Of a stretch of 64,000 nucleotides of DNA, positions 51,638 through 60,988 are shown piece after piece. The position numbers and the translations under genes were made by a program. Every line of letters begins with the position of its first letter. Within the stretch, counting starts at the first letter, position 1. The stretch lies in NCBI RefSeq assembly GCF_003626755.1, contig NZ_RBCJ01000003.1, forward strand, positions 997,859 through 1,061,858. The letters are read 5' to 3'. Origin of the DNA: Ulvibacterium marinum (GTDB taxonomy: Bacteria; Bacteroidota; Bacteroidia; Flavobacteriales; Flavobacteriaceae). The notes beneath the pieces are model-generated. The model was not told the DNA's origin and ran no database searches. It saw nothing but the letters and a program-made list of their open reading frames with translations.

Positions 51638-52729
51638 TTAGGGTTTTAAAGAATAGGCTTTTATGGGGTTTTCAATTGTAATGAGATTTATTTCCGCTTT
51701 GGTAAATCCTAACTTTTGAAGACGCGGCAACAAAACTTCATGTATAGTCTGGTAAGGCACATTTTTCCCCTTATCAAAAGGAACAAGATTAATAGTACCC
51801 TTTTCATCTTCAACGCCCCAGCCATAGTCGTGGGAAATCAAAAGCCGGGGAAGAAGCTGGTTTTCCTTTAAGATGCGGATCATATTGATATAGCTATCCA
51901 TTTTTTCGGAACTTACACCATCCAAACTGATCCATACCCCTCTTTTGGCCAGGGCTATCCTTTCTTTATCCTTACCATTCTGGGCATGGACCCATATCAT
52001 GTTTTTGCCATCTACCCCTGCCTTCGTTATAATTTGATATTCCGAAAGGGCCGCTTCCCCATCCCCAGTATGCATGGTCATTTGTAGGCCACTTTTTTTA
52101 TGAAGGATAAGCGCTGCGTTTAACAACTTCTCCTCAATGGCATCCAAGGGCCCCTTTCCTACGCCCAGTTTTATAAATCCGGGTCGGATACGCGTGTTGC
52201 CAATACCTTCCTGCCATTCCTTTTCCCAGCGTTCCGCCAAGGTCTTGCTACTTTCGGTGTAGGCATGTTTGGGTAGGAATTTTTTATTAACCGCAGCATA
52301 ATAACCCGTATTGGTAACGATTTTGAGACCCGAAAGCTCAGAAAGCGCCTTGAGCAATTCCACATCCCGACCAATATAGTTGGGCGTGCATTCAAAGAAC
52401 AGGCCGTAGCCCTTTTCCTTTAAGTTTTTAAGATGGGGCAGAATAGTGGTTATAGCATTATCCTTGGAATAACGCGGTTGAGGTGCAATTTCCGCGCCTA
52501 AAAAATCCGTGGTGACATGCTCATGAGGTAATATGCTACCTAGATTTTCCAACCCGATTTTTCCGGTGACCGTCATGATAAAGGCACCTTTAGCTTCCTC
52601 TTGGGACCACAAGGAGACTGGTCCCGATAGGAGTGCAATGAGGATAAGCAGTTGCCATTGTCTTATACATAACTGATTTTGATTCCTTTTGCTTAAATGA
52701 ATATCTCTGGTGCCTAGGGAATTTTTCAT
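51638..52729 (-). CDS. Phosphotriesterase-family metalloenzyme, exported
   Basis: 363 residues with a signal segment at about 25-42. PTE motifs: GSILPHEHVTTDF (H-x-H), RPGFIKLGVGKG (the lysine that is carbamylated), MTMHTGDGEAAL and VHAQNG (metal histidines), LLISHDYGW (catalytic aspartate). Natural roles of such proteins are lactonase, amidohydrolase or sugar-phosphate chemistry rather than organophosphate cleavage. The N-terminal 20 residues before the signal helix suggest that a later start is possible. Confidence 0.87.
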   Translation of the reverse strand: MKNSLGTRDIHLSKRNQNQLCIRQWQLLILIALLSGPVSLWSQEEAKGAFIMTVTGKIGLENLGSILPHEHVTTDFLGAEIAPQPRYSKDNAITTILPHLKNLKEKGYGLFFECTPNYIGRDVELLKALSELSGLKIVTNTGYYAAVNKKFLPKHAYTESSKTLAERWEKEWQEGIGNTRIRPGFIKLGVGKGPLDAIEEKLLNAALILHKKSGLQMTMHTGDGEAALSEYQIITKAGVDGKNMIWVHAQNGKDKERIALAKRGVWISLDGVSSEKMDSYINMIRILKENQLLPRLLISHDYGWGVEDEKGTINLVPFDKGKNVPYQTIHEVLLPRLQKLGFTKAEINLITIENPIKAYSLKP

Positions 52730-52821
52730 ATAGAAAGTTATTAATTGTCACCCGGTATACCAAGACTTTGGACAGATGATTTATAATGCTATATTTAGTG
52801 TTTTAGCCCACTTTTCCACGA

Positions 52822-53922
52822 ATGAAAAAAGGACTTTTCAAAAAGATAATACATAACGTCCACTTGTATGTGGGTCTTATCATTGGCCTTCTATTTTTTA
52901 TTATTGCGCTTTCCGGGGCGCTATATGCCTGGGATGCAGAGATTGGCCAAAAGATCTACAAACAAAATGTTGTCGGCCAGGACGTACCTTTTGTGCCGGT
53001 TTCCAAACTAAGGACAGAGCTCGCCCAAGAGTTTCCCGAAGGGGATTTCAGGGCAGTAACTTTCCAGGGGAAATCTTCCACTGCCAAAATATTGGTATAT
53101 GCACCGGGCACCTATTACTACGCTTTTATGAATCCTTACACGGGAAAGATCCAACATCTACAAAATATGAAGGAAGGCTGGTTGAACCACTTGAAATCCT
53201 TGCACCGCAATTTGCTTTTGGGCGATGTAGGGAGGGTAATTGTACATTGGGTCACCCTTTTATCTTTTTTTATGGTAGTGACCGGATTGATCCTTTGGTG
53301 GCCACAGCGGAAGTCACGAAGAAAATACCATTTTACCATTAATCTAAAATCCAGACCAGTAAAACTGAACTACGACTTGCACAATGTATTGGGTTTCTAT
53401 GCCTCATGGATAGGCATTTTTATTGTTCTAACAGGTGTCTTTTGGGGATTTGAACCCATACGAAATGGGTTAAAGCTATTAACCGGGGAAAATAAAATGG
53501 TGTATGATACTCCTGTTTCGGAAATGGAAGGGAAAACCCTGGATCACGATCCAAGCCAGAAAGTGGATAGTTTGGCCACTACTTTTTTAGAACAATTTCC
53601 CAACAAGCGCGTACGAATAAGTTACCCCCACAAGGAGACGGATGCGATACACCTCGCAGTAATACACCCGGAACAATTGGTGTATAGCACGGATCACTAT
53701 CATTTTGACCAATATACCGGAGCCTTGCTCCTAGGGAACTTCCAGAATACTATCCATAGTAGGGCCAGTGTCTTTACCACTTTAAATGGACTCGTTTATG
53801 ATATTCATTTGGGAAACATAGGCCACTTTTGGGGCCGCCTATTTGTTAGCCTTACGGCTTTGGTCTTAGCCTCCCTACCCATTACCGGCTTCATTATTTG
53901 GTGGGGAAAACGCAAGACTTAG
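52822..53922 (+). CDS. PepSY-domain transmembrane protein
   Basis: 366 residues with four membrane helices: residues about 15-35, 135-158, 190-212 and 335-360. The first has the typical HNVHLYVGLIIGLLFFIIALSGALYAW, followed by a periplasmic PepSY domain; LHRNLLLGDVGRVIVHWVTLLSFFMVVTGLILWWP and LHNVLGFYASWIGIFIVLTGVFWGF are family landmarks. Such proteins are often linked to iron-siderophore reduction at the inner membrane, but no TonB receptor is adjacent here. Confidence 0.9.
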   Translation: MKKGLFKKIIHNVHLYVGLIIGLLFFIIALSGALYAWDAEIGQKIYKQNVVGQDVPFVPVSKLRTELAQEFPEGDFRAVTFQGKSSTAKILVYAPGTYYYAFMNPYTGKIQHLQNMKEGWLNHLKSLHRNLLLGDVGRVIVHWVTLLSFFMVVTGLILWWPQRKSRRKYHFTINLKSRPVKLNYDLHNVLGFYASWIGIFIVLTGVFWGFEPIRNGLKLLTGENKMVYDTPVSEMEGKTLDHDPSQKVDSLATTFLEQFPNKRVRISYPHKETDAIHLAVIHPEQLVYSTDHYHFDQYTGALLLGNFQNTIHSRASVFTTLNGLVYDIHLGNIGHFWGRLFVSLTALVLASLPITGFIIWWGKRKT

Positions 53923-53975
53923 GTGGGGTAATCTGAAGTCAACTTTCCGGATAGTTGGATTAAGCGCTCAAAGCA

Positions 53976-55268
53976 CTATTCCTTAAGCTTTCCATACAAC
54001 CATGCATTGCGCAATTCCCTTTGTTCTGGAAAGGTCCAATGTTGTGTCTCTTGAAAAACGTGTAGTTCCTTTTTGGCATCGATTAAGTTGTAGGCAGCAA
54101 ACATGGAAGCCGGGGGGCACACATTATCATTGTATCCCCAACTGTACCATCCCGGTATTTTTACGAATCGAGCAAAATTGACGACATCAAAATATTTGGA
54201 AGTTTCTATTTTTTCGGGTTTGTTGGTATACTCGTCCAAGAAAATTTGGGGCCAACCTCCAGCGCGACCGTGCAAAAATCCGGTTAGGTCGGAAAGTGCA
54301 GGATAAAAAGCAGCCAAATAATCGATTCGTTCGTCCAATCCAGCGGTAATGATGGACAACGCACCTCCCTGACTTCCACCGGTAACCCCAATATCCTGGC
54401 CGTTAAAGCTTTCGAGGCTTTCAATGAAATCCACGGCCTTGACACAACCCAAATAGACCCGTTTGTAATAGGCATTTTCCTTGTCGTCCAAATTGGTAGT
54501 CCAATAGCTGTTCAACGCACCCCGCATGAGATTGTCGTACACTTTCTTCTCCATAGTTACGGGTATCCCATGAATACCAATGGTAAAAGATAGAAATCCA
54601 GCTTCGGCATCGGAGATTTCCCCATAATAAGGCCGAATACCGGCCCCGGGAACCCGTAAGATCGCCGGGTATTTTCCATCCTTTTTCGGCCTACATAATA
54701 TTCCGTAGATTTTGCCCTTGATGTTGTCCAGTTCTACATGGTAAACATCCACCTTGTCCGTACACCTTTCCGGTAGCAATGTCAAGATAGGGTTTATGGG
54801 AATCTCTGCCAGTTCTTCCTTGCCTTTGTTCCAAAACTCCTCAAAGTCCTTCGGTAGCGTAGTGGTCGGTTTTATGTTATTGGGGTCAAAACCCACAGTG
54901 GTATACGAGGAATATTCCTTGCCATCAACCGTTACAGTTGCCGTACAACGTAAAAACCCGGGTTCGTTCATTTTCTTGGCCTTTACTTTTGCCGTCCCAT
55001 TTTTTAAGGATAGGGTTCCTTCTTGCCAAATTTCTATCATACGGTAACCGGGATCCGGTTGTATGGTATAGCTGATTTCCATCCCTTCCGAGGGAACATT
55101 ATTTCGTAAAACGGCAATGGAAAACTCTGGCCGATCACCAATTTCGTAAGTCCAATCGGTTTCGTCTGGGGATACGATTACTTTCACCAATTTCCTTTGC
55201 GGTTGAGCATGTGTGTAAAAGGAAAGGAGTACTATGCAAACAAGGGAGAGATGCCATCTGATGTTCAT
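53976..55268 (-). CDS. Acetylxylan esterase-like alpha/beta hydrolase (CE7 type)
   Basis: 430 residues from the ATG at 55268; the frame reaches 55349, but the signal peptide (MNIRWHLSLVCIVLLSFYTHAQ) starts here. An N-terminal beta domain (residues 25-130) precedes the hydrolase with KIYGILCRPKKDGKYPAILRVPGAG, DIGVTGGSQGGALSI (nucleophile G-x-S-Q-G), and a C-terminal H in FQETQHWTF. CE7 enzymes deacetylate xylo-oligosaccharides and cephalosporin C. Periplasmic, monocistronic. Confidence 0.85.
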   Translation of the reverse strand: MNIRWHLSLVCIVLLSFYTHAQPQRKLVKVIVSPDETDWTYEIGDRPEFSIAVLRNNVPSEGMEISYTIQPDPGYRMIEIWQEGTLSLKNGTAKVKAKKMNEPGFLRCTATVTVDGKEYSSYTTVGFDPNNIKPTTTLPKDFEEFWNKGKEELAEIPINPILTLLPERCTDKVDVYHVELDNIKGKIYGILCRPKKDGKYPAILRVPGAGIRPYYGEISDAEAGFLSFTIGIHGIPVTMEKKVYDNLMRGALNSYWTTNLDDKENAYYKRVYLGCVKAVDFIESLESFNGQDIGVTGGSQGGALSIITAGLDERIDYLAAFYPALSDLTGFLHGRAGGWPQIFLDEYTNKPEKIETSKYFDVVNFARFVKIPGWYSWGYNDNVCPPASMFAAYNLIDAKKELHVFQETQHWTFPEQRELRNAWLYGKLKE

Positions 55269-55443
55269 GTCGGATATTTTAATTATGATTGCTGGGTCCA
55301 TTGGATATTTGCGGAATATACTAAAATGAAAGCATACTATGGAGTGCAACGGACCAAAGGTTGAAATGGACTTGGAAATTCAGGACGAAATGACCGTTGT
55401 GCGGAGATGTTTTGCCTAGGTTGTAAATTATACTTTTGGCCCT

Positions 55444-56238
55444 TTAAGGCTTCTTACCTATGATATACAGATAATCCCCCAAATCATTTTCATAGGATTT
55501 TCTGATTTGTGCGTGTTTTCCGGTATCCAGGTCCTTTCTCAAATCCGCCAACCCTTTTTCTACTTCTACCCGATGTGCCAAGGACGAAAAAGAAGAAATC
55601 CCATGCCGTACATTGTCATCAAAATAAATCTCGGCATTTTGCTTCCCGCAATACAGAAACTTGTCCTGTAGGTCTGGACGAACAAAATATTTTTCGGTTT
55701 TGTGTAGTTCAAAGCCAGAGCTAATCATTGCCTCTTCCACTTGAGTATAGGAAGGCATTTGGGCTATGGAATCGGACAACATTTTTGGGAAATACCGATT
55801 TAACCAATAGCCTTCCATTTGTTCCGGAGTGGATGTAAAAATCACGATTCTACCTTCGTCCTTTAAAATTCTAAAAAGCTCTGCAGCCCCTTTTTTTAGG
55901 TCAGGCCAATGATGTATGGTAAGTGAAGCTATTATACCGTCAATAGATGCAGTCTCCAACCCCGTGCATTCCGCAGTGCCCATACGCCAATAAATCTCCT
56001 GGTTTCGGGATTTGGCTTTTTCCAACATGGTTTCGGAGGGGTCGATTCCTATGAAACTGAGTCCTTTTTTTTGGAGGGCATCCGTATAATTTCCTGTCCC
56101 GCAGCCTATGTCCAGATATATTCCATTTGTATTGGGATTTAGGTGATGATGCAATCGCTCGGCAAGGTATGTATCCGCTTTACGGGTCCGGTCATAATTA
56201 TGACCAATGGTATCGTATTTTTCTTTTGTGCTTTCCAT
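55444..56238 (-). CDS. Class I SAM-dependent methyltransferase
   Basis: 264 residues from the ATG at 56238 (MESTKEKYDTIGHNYDRTRKAD, the usual opening); the longer frame to 56316 adds an unlikely cysteine-rich extension. SAM motif I is IYLDIGCGTGNYTDAL, motif II FIGIDPSETML, motif III IDGIIASLTIHHW. The C-terminal half includes EGYWLNRYFPKML. Resembles Methyltransf_11 small-molecule methyltransferases; substrate unknown. Confidence 0.88.
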   Translation of the reverse strand: MESTKEKYDTIGHNYDRTRKADTYLAERLHHHLNPNTNGIYLDIGCGTGNYTDALQKKGLSFIGIDPSETMLEKAKSRNQEIYWRMGTAECTGLETASIDGIIASLTIHHWPDLKKGAAELFRILKDEGRIVIFTSTPEQMEGYWLNRYFPKMLSDSIAQMPSYTQVEEAMISSGFELHKTEKYFVRPDLQDKFLYCGKQNAEIYFDDNVRHGISSFSSLAHRVEVEKGLADLRKDLDTGKHAQIRKSYENDLGDYLYIIGKKP

Positions 56239-56358
56239 GCCGATATGTTTTCCAATGTACCAAAAAGGACTAAAAAGGAGTTGATATTGGGTGTTAAAAC
56301 ATTCCCTTTGTGTCAAAAAATTTTTGGGAAGGTGAATCTAATTATTGCTATTGGCGAA

Positions 56359-57534
56359 CTAAAGTGCAGCAGGTAAAACAAACTTTTTAACAATTTTGAA
56401 AAGCTTTGAATTGGTGGCATAATTACCTCCCGTAAAAACAATCACCATATCAAGATCTGGGAAAACCATAATCGATTGTCCGCCCCAGCCACCTGCTCTG
56501 AAGGCCTTGAGTTGCCTCCCTCTATGCGAAAATTCACTGGTCCACCAGGAATGGCCATATCCGTTTCTGCCTGAGTCCTCGCCAGGAATATTGATTCTTT
56601 TGTTATTACCATATATCTTGGAACTCCTTATTACCCAATCTTCTGAAACAATTTTTTCTCCCTGCCATGAGCCTTTATTTAGATATGTGATACCAAACTT
56701 CAACATATCACGGGACCTTAGGTTTAAGGATCCATCAGTGGCAAAAGCCCCATTCTCAAATTGATACCATGAGGTTGAGTCTATACCCAATTTTCTAAAT
56801 AAATAGTTTTTCGAGAATTCAGCCACGTCCATTCCTGAAGCCGTTTTGAGAATTTCTCCTAAAACAATCGTCCCACCCCCATTATAAGTGAATTCTTCCC
56901 CGGGAGTACTTTGCAGTTCTTTTTCCAGAACACATTTTATAGGGTCGGTCGAACAGTCCGAATAAATTCGGTCTATATCATTGGCAGAGGTACCATGTGG
57001 GGCTCCCCATTCATCCCAAGCCAATCCAGAGGTCATGGTTAATAGGTGTTCTATGGTGATATGTTCCTTTCCATCTTTTTTAAAGTTTTGATAATCAGGT
57101 AAGTAATCGAAAATAGATTGTTGTGCATTGGCTATAAAACCTTTTTCAATGGCTATTCCAATACAGGCCGAAATAAAACTTTTGGTACATGACATGATGG
57201 GATGCGCTGTATCCTGATTCCATTGTACAAAAGAACCATGGTAATCTGGTGCGTCCCATTGATATTCGTGTCCTTCGAAATAGGCTTCGAACACTAATAG
57301 ATTCTCCTTATAAATAAGCATGGAGTGGACTTCGTTAAACTTACCACACTTGATTTTTTTCCAGAGCTTTGCCATTATGGCTGTATCCAAGTTTACCTCT
57401 TGAAGCGTACCTATAACCAATCCGTCCCCTAAATCCAAAGGTGGATCATATGAGTAATCTGGATTACAGGTACGACAACCTTGAAAACACAAAGCCAGAA
57501 CGGACAAACATAGTATGTGTATTATCCTGTTCAC
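56359..57534 (-). CDS. Serine hydrolase (beta-lactamase family), lipoprotein
   Basis: 391 residues. Lipobox CFQGC (cysteine 20). Active-site S115-C-T-K118 (SxxK), then Y-N-G in FTYNGGGTIVLGEILK and a G-G-W-G-G-Q segment replacing KTG before MVFPDLDMVIVFTGG. The family includes 6-aminohexanoate-dimer hydrolase-like and esterase enzymes. The start is a GTG at 57534. Composition is more AT-rich than its neighbours. No operon partner. Confidence 0.88.
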   Translation of the reverse strand: MNRIIHILCLSVLALCFQGCRTCNPDYSYDPPLDLGDGLVIGTLQEVNLDTAIMAKLWKKIKCGKFNEVHSMLIYKENLLVFEAYFEGHEYQWDAPDYHGSFVQWNQDTAHPIMSCTKSFISACIGIAIEKGFIANAQQSIFDYLPDYQNFKKDGKEHITIEHLLTMTSGLAWDEWGAPHGTSANDIDRIYSDCSTDPIKCVLEKELQSTPGEEFTYNGGGTIVLGEILKTASGMDVAEFSKNYLFRKLGIDSTSWYQFENGAFATDGSLNLRSRDMLKFGITYLNKGSWQGEKIVSEDWVIRSSKIYGNNKRINIPGEDSGRNGYGHSWWTSEFSHRGRQLKAFRAGGWGGQSIMVFPDLDMVIVFTGGNYATNSKLFKIVKKFVLPAAL

Positions 57535-57647
57535 GTTGATATGTTTTTACTTGCATCCATCCGTTAGCTCCATAAGCAGTTGGATTTGGTAGTGGGTATT
57601 AAAAAATTATCGAAAAGGATACTTGGCTTTCTAAAGTAAAAGTAGAC

Positions 57648-59918
57648 TTATTTCACTATAAAAGTTGATTGCAAAAGATCGTTTTTCGCAGATGAACTGC
57701 CTATATAAAGTTCGTAGGTCATGCTTTCGACCTCCCAGTTTTCCGTGGCCGGATTATACCAGGCCAAATCCTTTGCGGCTACATCTAGAAGTGCCTTTTT
57801 GGTCTCACCGGCTTTTAGGTGAACTTTTTTGAACCCTCGTAATAGTTTTACAGGTCGGTCAACAGTTGAGTTGGAAAAACCTATATACAGTTGAACTACT
57901 TCCTTTCCGTCAACTTCACCGGTGTTTGAGACGTTTACTTCAACCTCCAAGAGGTCATCCATGGAGATTTCCTGGGTTTTGACTGCAAGTGAATCATAGG
58001 TAAAATTGGTATAACTTAACCCAAAGCCAAACGGATATGCCGGAGTTGTTCCTTTTTTGTCGAAAAGGGTATACCCATGATAATACCCATATTTAAAATT
58101 TTTGGTATACGGTGTAAAGGGAGGATAATCCTTTTGATTCTTGGCAATTGAAAAAGGCAGTTTTCCGCTCGGGTTTGCATTACCATATAGAATATTGGCC
58201 AGAGCCGTTCCCCCTTCCATACCTGAATACCAGGAAAATAGTATGGCCGGTACATCATCTTCCCAAGTGGACATGTCAATCGCGCTACCACCGACATAGA
58301 CCACTGCCAAGTTATCGTTCATAGGGTGTAATGCCTTTATCAGCATTTCGTCCTGTTCCAACAAACTTAAATCCTCCCTATCGCCACCTATGGTAACTTT
58401 CCCAAGGGATTTACCGGCCTCTGCCGCTTCTTCCATCTGTTCCCTGCTGAAGATAATATATTCCCCTTCATCCTCATGGGTAAAACCTACTACCAGAACG
58501 ATTTCGTCAGCATTTCCGGCCAGTTCTTTAGCTCTTTCAAGATCACTTCCATCGTCCAGGATTACTTTGTTTCCTTGGGCCTGGTGATGTTTCTGGATGC
58601 CTTCAAAAGGAGTTTCCACATATAAGGGCTTGGAATCACTACTACCACGATCACCCGTGTTTTCCAAGTCCGCTAGTCTGCCGATAACGGCGATTGTTTT
58701 CCCTTCTTGGTTTTTAAAAGGTAGGATTCCCTCATTTTTTAGCAATACCATACTCTCCTCGGCTGCTTCCCGGGCAAGCTCTATGCTGGAAGGTTTGCCA
58801 ATATCACTTGTCGGATAGTTGTCCTGATCATCGATCAAAGCATACTTTAATCGTGTGGAAAGGGATCTGGTCACTATTTTATCAATATCCGACTCCGATA
58901 TCTCCCCTGAATCCAAACCTTCCTGGATGACCTCTTGAGTATACACTTGCTGAAATGGCATTTCCACATCCAGTCCGGCTTGTACTCCTTTAATACCATC
59001 ATATACGCCCATTAGCCAATCTGTGGTCACAAAGCCCTCAAATCCCCAATCATCACGTAAAATATGGGTCAGTAGTTCCTTATTGCTTCCACAGAATTCT
59101 CCATTTACGGCATTGTAGGCACTCATAATGGATGCGGGCTTACCTTTTTGGACGGTTTTTTTGAAATGTGGAAGGTATACTTCACGCAGCGTTCTTTCGT
59201 CCACTTCCACATCGACGACCCATCTGGAATTCTCAATACTGTTCAATGCAAAATGTTTAGGACATGCCATTATGTTATGCTTTTCCAGACCCTTAACGGC
59301 CGCGACCCCGAACTCACCCAATAACCATGGGTCTTCCCCATAAGTTTCCTGTGCCCTTCCCCATCCTGGATGCCGCAATAGATTAATGCATGGCGTAGCC
59401 GCATAGTTAACCTTATTGGCCCGCATTTCAGAAGCGATAACCTGGTTGATACGATATTCCAGATCTGGATTCCAACTCGCTCCACGGGCCATACCCACCG
59501 GGAATGTGGTTACCCCTTTAACATCCTTGCCCAGCACCCGCGCTCCACGAGGTCCATCGGATAGTACCCAGGGCGGTATCCCCAATCGTTTGTTTTCGCC
59601 AACATAAATGTGGGCAAAGCGCTTCTTGACCAGAAAATTGGTCGCTAACTTTGCCATCCCGCTAGCATATGGTTCCCCGTACATCTGCGCTATTTTTTCA
59701 TCCAAACTCATCTGAGCGACTAAATTTTTGGCCATTACCTTGGTATCGGTATTCGCATATTCCTTTTGAAGATTCTCTTCGGAAACATAAAGCGAAGGCT
59801 TATCGTAGTTGAGATTAACTATTACAACAATGCTAAGGATTACTAAAATCAGGGCAACTACAATGCCGAACCACTTGAGCAACTTTAATACGATTCTTTT
59901 AAATTTAGACTTGGCCAT
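57648..59918 (-). CDS. Glycoside hydrolase family 3 enzyme (beta-glucosidase/xylosidase)
   Basis: 756 residues from the ATG at 59918; the first seven codons of the longer frame run into the operator. An N-terminal membrane anchor (about 12-35) is followed by the GH3 barrel with VLSDGPRGARV, TPCINLLRHPGWGRAQETYGEDPWLLGE, ACPKHFALNS and the nucleophile D300 in FEGFVTTDWLMGV. Then come the alpha/beta sandwich and a C-terminal FnIII-like domain (VEVNVSNTGEVDGKEVVQLYIG). Cleaves terminal beta-linked glucose, xylose or related sugars in the periplasm. Controlled, by inference, by the divergent Nudix regulator through two shared operators. Confidence 0.93.
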   Translation of the reverse strand: MAKSKFKRIVLKLLKWFGIVVALILVILSIVVIVNLNYDKPSLYVSEENLQKEYANTDTKVMAKNLVAQMSLDEKIAQMYGEPYASGMAKLATNFLVKKRFAHIYVGENKRLGIPPWVLSDGPRGARVLGKDVKGVTTFPVGMARGASWNPDLEYRINQVIASEMRANKVNYAATPCINLLRHPGWGRAQETYGEDPWLLGEFGVAAVKGLEKHNIMACPKHFALNSIENSRWVVDVEVDERTLREVYLPHFKKTVQKGKPASIMSAYNAVNGEFCGSNKELLTHILRDDWGFEGFVTTDWLMGVYDGIKGVQAGLDVEMPFQQVYTQEVIQEGLDSGEISESDIDKIVTRSLSTRLKYALIDDQDNYPTSDIGKPSSIELAREAAEESMVLLKNEGILPFKNQEGKTIAVIGRLADLENTGDRGSSDSKPLYVETPFEGIQKHHQAQGNKVILDDGSDLERAKELAGNADEIVLVVGFTHEDEGEYIIFSREQMEEAAEAGKSLGKVTIGGDREDLSLLEQDEMLIKALHPMNDNLAVVYVGGSAIDMSTWEDDVPAILFSWYSGMEGGTALANILYGNANPSGKLPFSIAKNQKDYPPFTPYTKNFKYGYYHGYTLFDKKGTTPAYPFGFGLSYTNFTYDSLAVKTQEISMDDLLEVEVNVSNTGEVDGKEVVQLYIGFSNSTVDRPVKLLRGFKKVHLKAGETKKALLDVAAKDLAWYNPATENWEVESMTYELYIGSSSAKNDLLQSTFIVK

Positions 59919-59919
59919 A

Positions 59920-59940
59920 TTTGTGTCATTTTGCCACAAA
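59920..59940. promoter_or_regulatory. Probable Nudix-regulator operator 1
   Basis: TTTGTGTC-ATTTT-GCCACAAA, arms complementary at 7 of 8 positions. It is adjacent to the GH3 start codon. Its right half GCCACAAA recurs in operator 2, whose centre is 28 bp away. Confidence 0.65.
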
Positions 59941-59947
59941 TATATAA

Positions 59948-59968
59948 AATGTGGCGTTTTGCCACAAA
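59948..59968. promoter_or_regulatory. Probable Nudix-regulator operator 2
   Basis: TGTGGC-GTTTT-GCCACA, a perfect 6-bp inverted repeat with A/T extensions. It lies 18 bases before the regulator start codon at 59986. Confidence 0.65.
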
Positions 59969-59985
59969 TTTTTACATTTGTATTT

Positions 59986-60702
59986 ATGGACGTTCAAAAA
60001 TTTTTAAATCAAGGGGAAAAACTCTATTTGCCCAATGTCTCCGTGGATATCGTTATTCTCGGTTTTAAGGACGGGGAATTAAAGGTCTTATTATTGGAAT
60101 TTGAAGGAAGTTGGGCCTTGCCCGGAGGCTATGTAGGGAAAGACGAATCCGTCTCCGATGCTGCCGTAAGGGTATTGGAGGAACGGACCGGGTTGCAACA
60201 ACCCTATTTAAGGCTTTTTCAGGTATTTGGGGATAGGGATCGAAATTTTGCCTCCGAGTTTGAGCGACTGTTAAAAGCAGCAGGATATCACTGGAACAAG
60301 GACTTATGGATCAATGGGCGATTTATATCATTGGCCTACTATGCCTTGATTCATATAGAGGACGCTCGGCCTACGGGCGGCATCTTTTCCCAACCCTGTG
60401 CTTGGCACAATTTGGATGATCTGCCCCCAATGTTGATGGACCATGCCAAGATAGCACTTGAATCGCGAACACAGTTGAAAAGGGATATCGGGATGGAACA
60501 AATATCCTTTAACCTTTTGCCAGAGGAGTTTACCATGCCCCAATTGCACAAACTACACGAACGCATTCTTGAAAGGAAATTGGAACGGAGCCGATTCCAG
60601 AAGAAAATGTTGTCCCTGGACATATTTGAACGGTTACCGGAACCCAAGGCGGACGCTCCTAGACGCAAACCTTTTTTATATCGCTTTAAAAAAGAAGGTT
60701 AA
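59986..60702 (+). CDS. Nudix-domain transcriptional regulator (NrtR/AraR type)
   Basis: 238 residues from the ATG at 59986; the frame extends to 59809 on the plus strand, but that part overlaps the GH3 gene and the operators. Residues about 15-150 are a Nudix domain whose box, GGYVGKDESVSDAAVRVLEE and then RTGL, keeps the glutamate pair but has V in place of E after the arginine, consistent with a sensor rather than an enzyme. Residues about 150-230 form the winged helix (FTMPQLHKLHERILERKLERS). The family includes regulators of NAD and arabinose metabolism. Here it probably senses a sugar derivative and controls the GH3 gene. Confidence 0.88.
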   Translation: MDVQKFLNQGEKLYLPNVSVDIVILGFKDGELKVLLLEFEGSWALPGGYVGKDESVSDAAVRVLEERTGLQQPYLRLFQVFGDRDRNFASEFERLLKAAGYHWNKDLWINGRFISLAYYALIHIEDARPTGGIFSQPCAWHNLDDLPPMLMDHAKIALESRTQLKRDIGMEQISFNLLPEEFTMPQLHKLHERILERKLERSRFQKKMLSLDIFERLPEPKADAPRRKPFLYRFKKEG

Positions 60703-60827
60703 CCAAGGTGTATCTGCTTTTAGAATCACATATTTCAGAAGTAAAAGGTGTACTAGCCTGTTAAATATATAAAGGTAGTGCTCTGATTTCTCAATGAAGA
60801 GTTTCCAAACCACCGATAAAAGTCCGA

Positions 60828-60988
60828 TTTTTTCGGTGAGTTGAATTGGCAGGGAATTCCGTTCGCCGAGACTTTTTTACACTTCATCCGTATTTTTTAC
60901 ATTAACCGAAAATAGGTGTCTTTCAGCGGTTTACAGGACATCCCAGCCTGTAATCGGGGTTATCTTTAAGTAACCCAATCGCACTGAC
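60828..60988 (+). ncRNA. Candidate structured 5' leader, copy 4 (diverged)
   Basis: Aligns along its whole length with copies 1-3 but with many changes. The outer stem becomes UUUUCGGU/ACCGAAAA (60830-60837 with 60905-60912). The stem around the conserved UUUCAGCG becomes GGUGUC/GACAUC (60915-60920 with 60937-60942, one G-U pair). The hairpin before the ATG becomes GGGUUA/UAACCC (60957-60976). Sequence differs while pairing is kept. Confidence 0.6.

Noticed and set aside
59809-59985. N-terminal extension of the Nudix regulator
   Set aside because: It overlaps the divergent GH3 coding sequence and both operators; the regulator family starts at MDVQKFLNQGEK (59986).
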